Part shown: piece by piece, positions 26,566 through 35,806 of the stretch
Numbering within the stretch: position 1 is the first letter of the stretch
Layout of the letters: each line of letters starts with the position of its first letter
Assembly: GCF_005116455.1 (NCBI RefSeq)
Contig: NZ_SWBP01000001.1
Coordinates: forward strand, 186,001 to 250,000
Direction: 5' to 3'
DNA: 64,000 nt
From: Pedobacter cryophilus
GTDB taxonomy: Bacteria > Bacteroidota > Bacteroidia > Sphingobacteriales > Sphingobacteriaceae
Program-made: the position numbers and the translations under genes
The notes under the pieces: model-generated
What the model was told of the DNA's origin: nothing
Databases searched by the model: none
The model's input: the letters and a program-made list of their open reading frames with translations, nothing else

Positions 26566-26605
26566 AAAGACCTTAAAAACGAAACATTTTTTAAGGTCTT
26601 TTCTT
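26566..26605 (+). terminator. Rho-independent terminator after the barrel protein gene
   Basis: Inverted repeat AAAGACCTTAAAAA (26566-26579) and TTTTTAAGGTCTTT (about 26588-26601) followed by a T-rich run. It lies 16 nt after the stop codon at 26,550. Confidence 0.8.
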
Positions 26606-26660
26606 TTTTCACTAATTTGAACTTTTAATTATCTTTTGTAAAAGATATCAAACCAATTTT

Positions 26661-28829
26661 ATGAAAAAATTTCTCCTGCTTTTTCTATTCCCTGCAACAT
26701 TATTTGCTCAAAAATTTACAAAAACAGAAATAAAGCGCTATCAGGCCCAAGCCAAACAAGTCGAAATTATTAGAGACCAATATGGCATTCCTCATGTTTA
26801 CGGAAAAACCGATGCAGATGCTGTTTTTGGTTTGCTTTACGCTCAATGTGAAGATGATTTTAAAAGAGTAGAAATGAACTATGTGGAGAAATTAGGTCGT
26901 TTATCAGAAATTAAAGGAGAAAAAGAAATTTATAACGACTTACTTATCAGGTTATTAATTGACTCTACCGAAGCCATTTCAGATTACCAAAATGCTGAAC
27001 CCTGGATGAAAAAATTATTAGATGCTTACGCCGATGGAATAAATTATTACCTCTACAAAAACCCAAATGTAAAACCAGCCCTACTCACTAAATTTAAACC
27101 CTGGTACCCATATTTATGGACAGATGGAAGTATTGGCGCCATTAGTACCGCAGATATTACTGTAAATGAATTAAGAAATTTTTACTCGGGAGAACAAAAA
27201 ATTGGCACTTTGGTTCCTAAAATCTTAGATCATCAAACGGGTTCAAACGGGTTTGCCATTGCACCACAAAACACCTTATCTGGCAATGCCATTTTATACA
27301 TTAACCCGCATACCACTTTTTATTTCAGACCAGAAGTACAAGTCACTAGCGAGGAAGGCTTAAACGCTTATGGAGCGGTAACTTGGGGACAGTTTTTTAT
27401 TTATCAGGGCTTTAATGAAAACTGTGGGTGGATGCATACCTCCAATAATGTGGACGTGGCGGATAGTTATATTGAAAAAATAAGTAGAAAAGACGGAAAA
27501 CTTGTTTACGAATATGATGGAAAATTACTTCCTGTTACACAAAAAAAGATCAGTATCAAATACAAAAACGGAAACCAAACAGCAGAAAAAAACATTGATG
27601 CTTATTTTACACAACATGGCCCAATAATGGCCGAAAGAGATGGTAAATGGGTGAGTTTAAAATCGTTTAACCGATCAGCAAAAAGCTTAGAACAAAGCTG
27701 GGTGCGCACCAAAGCCAAAGGTTTGGATGACTACATCAAAGCCATGGATTTAAAGGCAAATACCTCTAATAACACCGTTTTTGCAGATAGCAAAGGAAAT
27801 ATTGCTTATTGGCATGGCAACCATATTCCGGTAAGAGATACTAAATTTAATTGGTCTAAACCGGTTGATGGATCTACATCGGCGACAGCCTACAAAGGCT
27901 TACATAGCGTAGAAGAAGGCGTACATATCTATAATCCAAAAAATGGCTGGTTACAAAATTGCAACTCTACTCCTTTTACAGTAGCCGGAATTTACAGCCC
28001 TAAAAAAGAAAATTACCCAGCTTATATGGCTCCTGATGGCGATAACTTTAGAGGTTTAAATGCGGTAAAAGTACTCAGCAAAGAACATCAGTTTACTATA
28101 GATAAAACTATTGAAACCGGTTACGACCGCTACCTATCAGCTTTTGACTTATTAATTCCTGCCTTATTAAATGCTTATCAGGCTAAAGCCGATGCCTATC
28201 CCAACTTAAAAGAACCTATTGCTGTTTTAAAGAAATGGGATTATCGTTCTTCGGCATCTTCTGTTGCCACTACTTTAGCCATAGAGTGGGCACAAAAGTT
28301 AAGCCCCGATATTCAGAAAGTTTATGTTGACCAAGGCGAGGCCGATCAGGTAGAAAAAACCACTGCTTTTGTAAAAACCGCTACCCCCGAAAAATTATTG
28401 GGCACCTTAAATACTATTCTGAAAGATTTAGAAAGCAAATTTGGAAAATGGGAAATGCCTTGGGGCGATGTCAACCGCTTTCAAAGGTTAACCGGCAATA
28501 TTGATGAAGTTTATGATGACCAAAAAGAAAGTATTCCGGTAGGTTTTGCTTCTGCCCTTTGGGGACAGTTACCTTCTTTTAATAGCAGAGTGATGCCCGG
28601 TACCAACAAACGCTATGGAGTAAGCGGAAACAGTTTTGTATGTGCCGTAGAATTTGGACCCAAAATTAAAGCAAAATCTTTACTGGCTGGCGGTGTAAGC
28701 GGAAATGCAAACTCTCCTCATTTTTATGATCAAGCAAAAGCTTATACCGAAGGAAAGTTTAAAGATGTGCTATTTTATAAAGAGGAAATACTGAAGAACG
28801 TAAAGAAAAGGTATCATCCGGGGGAATGA
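26661..28829 (+). CDS. Penicillin acylase family N-terminal-nucleophile amidohydrolase
   Basis: A 722-residue secreted enzyme (signal MKKFLLLFLFPATLFAQ) of the penicillin acylase/acyl-homoserine-lactone acylase family (S45). The precursor is cut by itself into alpha and beta chains. The new N-terminal Ser is Ser195 in HQTGSNGFAIAP, preceded by Gly. Upstream features are IIRDQYGIPHVYGKTDADAV and the spacer between the chains; later ones include MHTSNNVDVADSY and the Asn-containing QNCNSTPF. It hydrolyses acyl amides such as N-acyl amino acids, lactones or beta-lactam side chains, but the substrate cannot be told from sequence. It follows the barrel protein gene after a terminator, so it is a separate unit. 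Confidence 0.9.
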   Translation: MKKFLLLFLFPATLFAQKFTKTEIKRYQAQAKQVEIIRDQYGIPHVYGKTDADAVFGLLYAQCEDDFKRVEMNYVEKLGRLSEIKGEKEIYNDLLIRLLIDSTEAISDYQNAEPWMKKLLDAYADGINYYLYKNPNVKPALLTKFKPWYPYLWTDGSIGAISTADITVNELRNFYSGEQKIGTLVPKILDHQTGSNGFAIAPQNTLSGNAILYINPHTTFYFRPEVQVTSEEGLNAYGAVTWGQFFIYQGFNENCGWMHTSNNVDVADSYIEKISRKDGKLVYEYDGKLLPVTQKKISIKYKNGNQTAEKNIDAYFTQHGPIMAERDGKWVSLKSFNRSAKSLEQSWVRTKAKGLDDYIKAMDLKANTSNNTVFADSKGNIAYWHGNHIPVRDTKFNWSKPVDGSTSATAYKGLHSVEEGVHIYNPKNGWLQNCNSTPFTVAGIYSPKKENYPAYMAPDGDNFRGLNAVKVLSKEHQFTIDKTIETGYDRYLSAFDLLIPALLNAYQAKADAYPNLKEPIAVLKKWDYRSSASSVATTLAIEWAQKLSPDIQKVYVDQGEADQVEKTTAFVKTATPEKLLGTLNTILKDLESKFGKWEMPWGDVNRFQRLTGNIDEVYDDQKESIPVGFASALWGQLPSFNSRVMPGTNKRYGVSGNSFVCAVEFGPKIKAKSLLAGGVSGNANSPHFYDQAKAYTEGKFKDVLFYKEEILKNVKKRYHPGE

Positions 28830-28936
28830 TTTTTTAGCTTTTTCCAAAATTTCTTGCAAAAGACGCACTTATATGATTATATTTGTTTTATTAAGACCTT
28901 AAAGATAAAAGGATTGGGGTGTCCCCGGTCGAGCTA

Positions 28937-28968
28937 AAGCCAAACCTTGTGTTTGGCTTTCGTTTTTT
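28937..28968 (+). terminator. Rho-independent terminator after the acylase gene
   Basis: Hairpin AAAGCCAAAC (28937-28946) and GTTTGGCTTT (28951-28960) with a 4-nt loop, followed by CGTTTTTTAT. It lies about 110 nt after the stop codon and overlaps the end of the convergent gene by two bases. Confidence 0.75.
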
Positions 28969-29716
28969 ATGGAAATGTTTTAAGTCCATACTTTTTTCCA
29001 TTTTTCGAGTAGAATTTATCTGCAAAGTTTTCAAATGCAGGATTAGCCCTTTTAGGCTCTAATATATACCTAGCTGTTGGATAAGCCAACAAATCTGCTA
29101 ATTGTAACCCATTAATATTTTCTTTTTTATCTCTGAATGTAATTTTAAGTTGCAGATATTTTAATCGCTCTGGAGAAACATAACCTGTGCCTCTGGCAAT
29201 TAAGCGCTGAAAATGTTCTCCTAATTTCTTGTCTTCTTTAGGGCCTCGTTTCTCTATCACAATCTCCAGTTCTTTATTTGGATCTGGTTGTTCATCTAAA
29301 TAAAATACTGCTCTTTCAATAATAAAAGACAATGAAAGCTCATAAACATCATTTGATAATTTTCCGTATTGTTTAATGTACTTTTCTTTGCCAATAGCCG
29401 ATGCTATAACGGTATAATTCTGATTAATTATAGACTGATTTAATTGATGATAAAATTGCTGTTTTAACTCTAAATCAAATAAAATCTGAAACTCCTTTTC
29501 ACACTTCCTAATGTCACGAGAATGAAAAATCACTTCTTTGTTACCCCAAAAATTAGCTTTTATTTCATTAAAGTCTTCCCTCACTTTTTGGTAATGATCT
29601 TGATGAATCACTATGCCACATAATAAAAATATAGGAAAATTTAGGTCTAAAGTAACTAAGCCATGATCTCCACTTTCATCAATGAACAAAAAATATTTAT
29701 TTATAATTTGGGACAT
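28967..29716 (-). CDS. DUF3800 domain protein
   Basis: A 249-residue protein with the DUF3800 hallmark near the N-terminus, YFLFIDESGDHGL (F-I-D-E-S-G-D, residues 9-21), then VIFHSRDIRK, and the C-terminal GLQLADLLAYPTARYI (Q-x-A-D-x-x-A). The family is thought to have an RNase H-like fold with these acidic residues as a possible metal site, and is common in mobile and defence regions. Its biochemical function is unknown. The gene stands alone, convergent with the acylase gene. I see no partner gene. Confidence 0.85.
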   Translation of the reverse strand: MSQIINKYFLFIDESGDHGLVTLDLNFPIFLLCGIVIHQDHYQKVREDFNEIKANFWGNKEVIFHSRDIRKCEKEFQILFDLELKQQFYHQLNQSIINQNYTVIASAIGKEKYIKQYGKLSNDVYELSLSFIIERAVFYLDEQPDPNKELEIVIEKRGPKEDKKLGEHFQRLIARGTGYVSPERLKYLQLKITFRDKKENINGLQLADLLAYPTARYILEPKRANPAFENFADKFYSKNGKKYGLKTFP

Positions 29717-29819
29717 ACTAAATAAAAATACAACTAATATCTAGATTTTAAGTTCGTCCAAAAGGTATCTCAAATTTGAATTTCATCATTTAAAAAAATA
29801 AAATATTTCAACGCGACAT

Positions 29820-32800
29820 TTATTGAGCCGATCTTACTTTTTTCTGTTCGGTAATATCCCAGGAAATCCCTAATAAATAAAGTGGGTTTCCTGATTCATC
29901 TTTAATGGTTATTTTTCTGGTATGAAGCCAATGTTTACCCGTTTTGGTTTCTAGTACCTCTTCTGGGATGTCAAGAATTCCACCTTTATTGATCACGTCT
30001 TTGTCTTTAGCGGTAAAAAAATCAGCTTGTTCTTTCGGAAAAAGATCGTAGTCATTTTTTCCAATTAAATCTTCTTTTTTATATCCTAGTAATTCTTCCC
30101 CTGCTTTATTGAGACGAACAAAGCGCAATTCTTTTGCATCTTTTACAAAAATCATATTCGGGATGTTTTCAAGAATAGAATCGAGAAAAATATTACCCTG
30201 TTTTGTTTCCTCAGATTTTTGCTTTAGTGCTATTTCTATTATTTTTTGTTCGGTAATGTTGCGGGCAATGGCATAAATTTTTCCCGTAGCTGGATCTGGA
30301 GTGGAGTTCCAATCAAGCCATAAATAACCACCGTCTTTTTTCCGAAACCTATTCATAAAATTAACAGTAACAGCTCCGCTTTTTAGTTTCTCAATTTCCT
30401 GCAGGGTAGAATCCAAATCATCAGGATGTACAAAATTAAAAAACTGTTTTTCAAGCAATTCTTTTTCCGAATAGCCCAACACCTTTTCAAAGTTGGGATT
30501 AAGAATTTCAAAATAGCCCTGTACATTGGCAATGCAAGAAAGGTCATAACTGTTATTAAAAAAGTGCTGGTATTCTTTTAATTTTTCTTTCGCTTTCTTA
30601 GTTTCTGTAATATCTTCTATAATGGCAGTAAAAAAATCTTCATTATTAGATTTCCAGGTCTCTACACTCAATTCAATTGGAAATTCAATTCCGCCTTTTT
30701 TAAGGCCACTCATTTCAATATCTCCTTTACCAATAATTCGGGCTTCTTTAGTTTTAAGAAAATGATCAAATCCTACTTTATCTTTTTCAAGGTATTGTTG
30801 AGGTATTATAAGAGATATGGGCTTTCCAATAGCTTCGTCTAAAGAATAACCAAACATTTTTTCGGCTGCTGTATTCCAATAAATTATTTCCCCTTCTTTA
30901 TCAGCCGAAATAATAGAATCGTTGGCAGATTCTACAATAGCATGAAACTTTTCTTCGCTAGAAGACAGCTCAGCAGTTCTGGCTTTGATACGTTCTTCCA
31001 GTACTTCATTTAATTTTTTTAAATCCTCCTCGGTTTTCTCCCTTTCCTCAATTTCTAATGAAAGCGAAACTATACCTGCAATGGAGGTGGCAAAAGCCTG
31101 TTCTTCATAAGTCCATATTCTTTTTGGCCCTACGTGTTCATGACAAACAATCCCCACTATTTTTCCTTTAAACTTAACTGGAATGTTCATAATGGATGTT
31201 ATTCCATAATGCTTCAAATAATCTTTGGTTAATTCAGCCGTACGTGGATCATCCTCTGCATTATTTGCATCAATGATATGATCAAACTCCAATTCCGAAA
31301 AATATCTTGGATAATCCGTTCTGGCAATGGAAACACCAAGGCCATAATCAGATTTACTCAATAAATAAGTGTTTTCAGAGGTCAAAGAAATCCGGTCAGT
31401 ATCAAACATTTTGATGCTCACTCGCTCTACTTTAATTGATTTACTATCCGTTTCAATTATTTTTTTTAGCTTTTCCTTAATCGGCAAACTATTTATTAAA
31501 TTATTTAACCTCAATAATCCGGTTTGGCGTTCAATGATGGTAACAATCCTATATTTTTCCTCTTCCTCTTCTTTTCTACGTTCGGTAACATCCATCAATG
31601 CCCCAATCATTCTAATGGGTTGCCTTTGTGGGTTGTAAATAATAAATCCCCTGTCAATTACATTGGCATATCCTTTATTTAAAGTATTAAAACGGTATTC
31701 TTGATTCCATAACTGATCATACCGGCTAAAAACACTTTCACGCATTGCATTAACACCCGCAACTTCATCAGGGTGAATATTTTTGTTCCACCATTCTAAA
31801 TCGGGGCCTGTGGGCCCACCAAACAACTTTTCAAATTGTTCATTCCGCCAAATTCTACCGGTCTCCAAATTCCAGTCGTAAATAGAATCTTGTGTTGCCG
31901 CAAGTACATAATTAAAACGGCTTTGATTTTCTTGGAGAGATTCTTTTAACCGTTTAAGATCAGTAATATCAGTAGCAATTCCACCTATGGCGTAAATCTT
32001 ACCCTCTGCATCTCGTAAAGGGAATTTCACAATAATGTAAGTATGTAAACCGTCATCATGCGGAATGTTTTCTTCATAAGTAAGCGGTTTTTCTGTTTTA
32101 GCTATTAACTTATCTTTTGCTATAAAAGACTCGGCAAATTCTTTTGGAAATATCTCATAATCAGTTAAATTAATTACTTTTTCTCTGCTTACTTTATACA
32201 GCTTTTCAAATTCTTTGTTGATAAATAAATATTTTCCGTTTAGAAATTTGGCAAAAATAACAGCCGTAGTATTATCCATAATATCCTGAAATCTCTTTTT
32301 AGAAATATCCAGGTTATTAAACAAAATCATGTTCTCATAAGAAACGGCGGCTTGTGTAGCTAAAATTTTTAATGCCACCACTTTTTCGGCAGTAAAAACA
32401 CCCGTGAAAAGACTATTTTCAAGATAAATAATCCCAATCATCTTTTTTTCTTTAAGAATAGGGATGCAGGCAATTGATTTTGGATGTGCTGTTAAAATGT
32501 ACTTATCTAACCCAAACATTTTATCCTTAGAAACATCATCAATTACAACTTTCTCATTTGTTTTTTTAACATATTCAATAATATTGTTGGGAAGGAAACT
32601 ATTATCGGGACCTTTTAACTTAGCATACGTTTTTATTTCAATTCCTTTGTTTACTACTGCTTCTGCGGTAATAGACAATTGATTTTCAAGCTCAAGCAAT
32701 AAATAACCTTTATCCGCTCCAGACGCTTGCATAGCAATTTGCATTAATATTTCAGAAAGTTTTCCCGGCAACAGCTGTTCTGAAATGGCAAGGGAAGCCT

Positions 32801-32876
32801 TAAGGATGGCATCCAAGTCGAGCTGTTTAAGCGGAAATCCTTCTGTTGAAGTGAGTCTTGATTGCATATTTATCAT
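29820..32876 (-). CDS. Multi-domain PAS/GAF sensor protein without a transmitter domain
   Basis: A 1018-residue cytoplasmic protein built of sensor modules. In order I see a GAF domain (about 20-180), PAS (about 195-310, FQDIMDNTTAVIF), PAS with a PAS_3-like part (about 318-435), a second GAF (about 455-610), a coiled linker (610-640), and three more PAS domains (about 642-760, 765-890 and 900-1012). Each PAS ends in the D-I-T-E/D motif. No histidine kinase, GGDEF or other output domain follows: the frame stops three residues after the last PAS, and the next 100 bp do not encode a kinase. No membrane segment is present. It may act by binding a separate kinase. The Met at 32,867 is an alternative start. 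Confidence 0.88.
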   Translation of the reverse strand: MINMQSRLTSTEGFPLKQLDLDAILKASLAISEQLLPGKLSEILMQIAMQASGADKGYLLLELENQLSITAEAVVNKGIEIKTYAKLKGPDNSFLPNNIIEYVKKTNEKVVIDDVSKDKMFGLDKYILTAHPKSIACIPILKEKKMIGIIYLENSLFTGVFTAEKVVALKILATQAAVSYENMILFNNLDISKKRFQDIMDNTTAVIFAKFLNGKYLFINKEFEKLYKVSREKVINLTDYEIFPKEFAESFIAKDKLIAKTEKPLTYEENIPHDDGLHTYIIVKFPLRDAEGKIYAIGGIATDITDLKRLKESLQENQSRFNYVLAATQDSIYDWNLETGRIWRNEQFEKLFGGPTGPDLEWWNKNIHPDEVAGVNAMRESVFSRYDQLWNQEYRFNTLNKGYANVIDRGFIIYNPQRQPIRMIGALMDVTERRKEEEEEKYRIVTIIERQTGLLRLNNLINSLPIKEKLKKIIETDSKSIKVERVSIKMFDTDRISLTSENTYLLSKSDYGLGVSIARTDYPRYFSELEFDHIIDANNAEDDPRTAELTKDYLKHYGITSIMNIPVKFKGKIVGIVCHEHVGPKRIWTYEEQAFATSIAGIVSLSLEIEEREKTEEDLKKLNEVLEERIKARTAELSSSEEKFHAIVESANDSIISADKEGEIIYWNTAAEKMFGYSLDEAIGKPISLIIPQQYLEKDKVGFDHFLKTKEARIIGKGDIEMSGLKKGGIEFPIELSVETWKSNNEDFFTAIIEDITETKKAKEKLKEYQHFFNNSYDLSCIANVQGYFEILNPNFEKVLGYSEKELLEKQFFNFVHPDDLDSTLQEIEKLKSGAVTVNFMNRFRKKDGGYLWLDWNSTPDPATGKIYAIARNITEQKIIEIALKQKSEETKQGNIFLDSILENIPNMIFVKDAKELRFVRLNKAGEELLGYKKEDLIGKNDYDLFPKEQADFFTAKDKDVINKGGILDIPEEVLETKTGKHWLHTRKITIKDESGNPLYLLGISWDITEQKKVRSAQ

Positions 32877-33290
32877 TTTCTCTAAGCGTAAACTTTTCTT
32901 TTCCTTTTTTCTTCAGTTATATATCCACAAGAATTACAATCAATAGGTATGATGTTTTTTATATCACAATAATAACCTACTGAAAATAAGATATTTATAT
33001 TCCTACTAATTAATTTTCTAATTATTTATTTTATTTGTGCGAGTTAATAAAAATACCATACAACTACTTTTAATTAGTTGACGACAGTCAAAATGGGGCT
33101 TGATTCTGATCATCTGTAGATAAATTTATCAGTTAAATTTAATTACTTGTAAATCATCTATTTATAGGCAAAACGATCTTTATCATGCGCTGTTTTGACC
33201 GCCATCAATACTATAAATTTGAATGTCTCCTAAATTTGAAAATTTCAGAAAGTTAATTCTTAAACTTTTGGAATTTCAGAACTAGGAGCC
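32877..33290 (+). promoter_or_regulatory. Divergent intergenic region with a candidate promoter for the GH130 gene
   Basis: About 410 bp without a gene between divergent genes. On the plus strand two TAAATTTG elements (33214-33221 and 33231-33238) match TAnnTTTG. The first has TTTG at 33194-33197 as a loose -33 element. Either would give a leader of 45-70 nt for the gene at 33,291. No element is convincing for the sensor gene on the minus strand. Confidence 0.4.
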
Positions 33291-34322
33291 ATGGTTGAAG
33301 TAAAAAAAGAAGGGATTATTTTAGAAAAAACATCATTAGGTTTTGAGAATGACGGAGTATTTAATCCGGCGGTAATTAAAGAAGGAAACACGGTACATCT
33401 ATTTTACAGGGCGGTAAGAGTTGGCAATTACTCAACCGTTGGCTATTGCCGTTTAGAAGGCCCTTTAAAAGTTGTGGAACGTTATGATAAACCGGTTTTG
33501 TTTCCTCAATTTGACTATGAAATTCAAGGCGTAGAAGACCCCAGAATTGTAAAAATTGATGACACTTATTACATGTCATACTGCACCCATGATGATTTAA
33601 ACGCCATAGGTGCACTTGCCACCTCTAAAGATTTAAAAGAATGGACAAAACACGGCATCATCACCCCTTTATTAACTTATGACGAATTTAAAACCCTTAC
33701 CGAGGTAAATATTGGGTTAAACGAAAAATACTACCGTTATTATTCAGACTATAAGCTTCGTGGATTTTTAGATAAGAAACTTTATTTATGGGATAAAAAC
33801 ATTGTTTTTTTTCCGAGAAGAATAAATAACCAACTCGTTTACCTGCACAGAATACGTCCCGGAATTCAAATTGTTAAAATTAATTCCTTACAAGATTTAA
33901 CCAAAACCTTTTGGGAAACTTATATGCTTAATTTTAAAGACAATATTGTGCTCGACCCTAAATATCAACATGAAGCAAGTTACCTTGGCGGGGGCGCTCC
34001 TCCCATAGAAACCAAAGAAGGTTGGGTAATGATTTACCATGGGGTGGAAGATGCCCCTAAAGGATATATTTACAATGCTTGCGCTGCACTTCTGGATTTA
34101 GATCACCCCCAAAAAGAAATTTCGAGATTAAAAGTCGCTTTGTTTAAACCTGAAAATAACTATGAACAAGAAGGTGTGGTAAGCAATGTGGTTTTCCCCA
34201 CCGGCACTGCCATGTTTGATGAACGCTTATACATTTACTACGGTGCAGCCGATGCAAAAATAGCCGTTGCTTCTTTAAATTTTAATGAGCTGTTAACCGA
34301 GTTGATCAATTCTAAAAGCTGA
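33291..34322 (+). CDS. Glycoside hydrolase family 130 protein (beta-mannoside phosphorylase-like)
   Basis: A 343-residue five-bladed propeller enzyme of the GH130 family. Recognisable parts are DGVFNPAVIKEGNTVHLFYR, the catalytic-region IQGVEDPRIVKIDDTYYMSY, the phosphate- and sugar-binding GGGAPPIETKEGWVMIYHGV, and YIYYGAADAKIAVA near the C-terminus. GH130 enzymes split beta-1,2- or beta-1,4-mannosides, usually with phosphate, giving mannose-1-phosphate. There is no signal peptide, so it acts in the cytoplasm. No transporter or partner mannosidase lies beside it, so the exact substrate stays open. Confidence 0.88.
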   Translation: MVEVKKEGIILEKTSLGFENDGVFNPAVIKEGNTVHLFYRAVRVGNYSTVGYCRLEGPLKVVERYDKPVLFPQFDYEIQGVEDPRIVKIDDTYYMSYCTHDDLNAIGALATSKDLKEWTKHGIITPLLTYDEFKTLTEVNIGLNEKYYRYYSDYKLRGFLDKKLYLWDKNIVFFPRRINNQLVYLHRIRPGIQIVKINSLQDLTKTFWETYMLNFKDNIVLDPKYQHEASYLGGGAPPIETKEGWVMIYHGVEDAPKGYIYNACAALLDLDHPQKEISRLKVALFKPENNYEQEGVVSNVVFPTGTAMFDERLYIYYGAADAKIAVASLNFNELLTELINSKS

Positions 34323-34385
34323 TGGTTTTAGAGGATGTTTTGGAAATTAGGTAGAAAAGCAATATCACTGGTCTTTAAGAGAAAA

Positions 34386-34518
34386 CTAAAATAAGGGAAT
34401 GGCTTATTTTAGAAAATCAAGAAAAACTAAAATAAGAACATTTCTTATTTTAGAAAATTGCAAAAATCTAAAATAAGAATGCTCCTTATTTTAGATAATT
34501 GGTAAAAACTAAAATAAG
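34386..34518 (+). repeat. Tandem palindromic repeat array upstream of fic (seven half-sites)
   Basis: Three and a half copies of a roughly 41-bp unit. Each full unit holds CTAAAATAAG and, 7 nt later, its complement CTTATTTTAG. Forward half-sites are at 34386, 34427, 34468 and 34509, and reverse half-sites at 34403, 34444 and 34485. The last half-site ends 3 nt before the -7 element of fic. This arrangement suggests a multi-operator array for a repressor. Confidence 0.85.
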
Positions 34519-34521
34519 GAG

Positions 34522-34529
34522 TACATTTG
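34522..34529 (+). promoter_or_regulatory. -7 promoter element of fic
   Basis: TACATTTG matches TAnnTTTG and lies 20 nt before the ATG at 34,550, directly after the last CTAAAATAAG half-site. A protein bound to the half-sites would block the -33 region. Confidence 0.55.
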
Positions 34530-34549
34530 ATTTAGATTTTTCTAAAAAA

Positions 34550-35674
34550 ATGAAAACATTTAAATCAGGAGTCTATATCAACCAGGGTTATTATAAAAGC
34601 TTTCAGCCTGAAAATATCAATCAGACTTGGAAACTTGATGATATAGAAATCATTAATTTATTAAGTCAAGCAGATAGACAATTAGGCAGGCTGGATATGT
34701 ATTCTGAATACATTCCAAATATTGATCTATTTATTAGTATGCATATTGCTAAAGAAGCTACACAATCCAGTAAAATTGAAGGTACGCAAACCAATGTAGA
34801 AGAAGCGTTCTTAGAAAAAGAAGAAGTTGCAAAAGAAAAACGTGATGACTGGGAGGAGGTGCAAAATTATATCTTGGCAATGAATAAGGCTATTACCTTG
34901 TTAAATGATTTACCTTTTTCATCAAGATTAATTAGAGATACCCATAAAATTCTATTGCAAGGAGTTAGAGGCGATCATAAGCAGCCGGGAGAATTCAGAA
35001 AAAGCCAAAATTGGATTGGAGGAGCAACAATCAATGACGCCATATTTATTCCGCCAGTACATACCAGTATTGCAGAATTGATGTCTGATATAGAGAAATT
35101 TGCAAATGATGAACTCAACCAATTTCCCGACTTATTAAAGATTGCTTTAATTCATTATCAATTTGAGACTATACATCCTTTTTTAGATGGCAATGGAAGA
35201 GTTGGACGATTAATGATCACACTGTATTTAGTGAGTAAAGGAATTTTAAAAAAGCCCATTCTTTACCTCTCTGATTTTTTTGAACGTAACAGAGGTTTGT
35301 ATTATGATAATTTAATGAATGTGAGAACTAAAAATGATTTAAGCCAATGGTTTAAGTTTTTTTTAGTGGGTGTAATAGAAACCGCAAAAAACAGTATTAC
35401 AACATTTGACGGAATATTGAAATTACAAAAACAGGTAGAAATCAAAATTCAAACTTTAGGATCAAGAGCTGTAAATGCGCAAAAATTGATTTTATATTTA
35501 TACCAAAGACCGGTTATTGAAGTACAAAAAGCCGCTGAAGTAATAGGTTCATCCCCCACCACAGCTTATAAGCTATTAGCCGATTTCGAAAAATTAGGTA
35601 TTTTAAGCGAAGTAACCGGCTCACAAAGAGGTAAATTATATACGTTTAAAGATTATTTGGAGTTGTTTAAATAA
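34550..35674 (+). CDS. Fic family protein with C-terminal winged-helix domain
   Basis: A 374-residue Fic protein, an enzyme that transfers AMP or a similar group to hydroxyl side chains. The active-site motif HPFLDGNGRVGR begins at His209. The inhibitory helix motif S-x-x-x-E-G is in SSKIEGTQT (Ser73/74 to Glu77-Gly78), so the protein carries its own N-terminal inhibitor (class II). The C-terminal part (about 310-374) is a winged helix-turn-helix (VQKAAEVIGSSPTTAYKLL), which could bind the palindromic repeats just upstream. The frame is open from a TTG at 34,499, but that stretch contains the promoter, so I start at 34,550. Confidence 0.9.
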   Translation: MKTFKSGVYINQGYYKSFQPENINQTWKLDDIEIINLLSQADRQLGRLDMYSEYIPNIDLFISMHIAKEATQSSKIEGTQTNVEEAFLEKEEVAKEKRDDWEEVQNYILAMNKAITLLNDLPFSSRLIRDTHKILLQGVRGDHKQPGEFRKSQNWIGGATINDAIFIPPVHTSIAELMSDIEKFANDELNQFPDLLKIALIHYQFETIHPFLDGNGRVGRLMITLYLVSKGILKKPILYLSDFFERNRGLYYDNLMNVRTKNDLSQWFKFFLVGVIETAKNSITTFDGILKLQKQVEIKIQTLGSRAVNAQKLILYLYQRPVIEVQKAAEVIGSSPTTAYKLLADFEKLGILSEVTGSQRGKLYTFKDYLELFK

Positions 35675-35676
35675 GC

Positions 35677-35761
35677 CTTGGTTCGTGTCCCCACGAAACA
35701 TTGCGATGTTTTAGCATTAAGAATAGCTGATCTCATTTTAGGTGTCCCCCGCTGGCGGGGG
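35677..35761 (+). repeat. Intergenic hairpin repeats
   Basis: Two short inverted repeats in the gap after fic. The first, at 35682-35697 (TTCGTG, 4 nt, CACGAA), belongs to a dispersed family also found at 38,261 and 48,811-48,878. The second, at 35746-35761, is CCCCCGC-TG-GCGGGGG and is followed by a G-rich tail. They may help end the convergent transcripts of fic and the HEPN gene. Confidence 0.6.
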
Positions 35762-35806
35762 TTGGGGGTGGTAAACCTATTTCAGGATAAGACACACTTT
35801 TCAATA

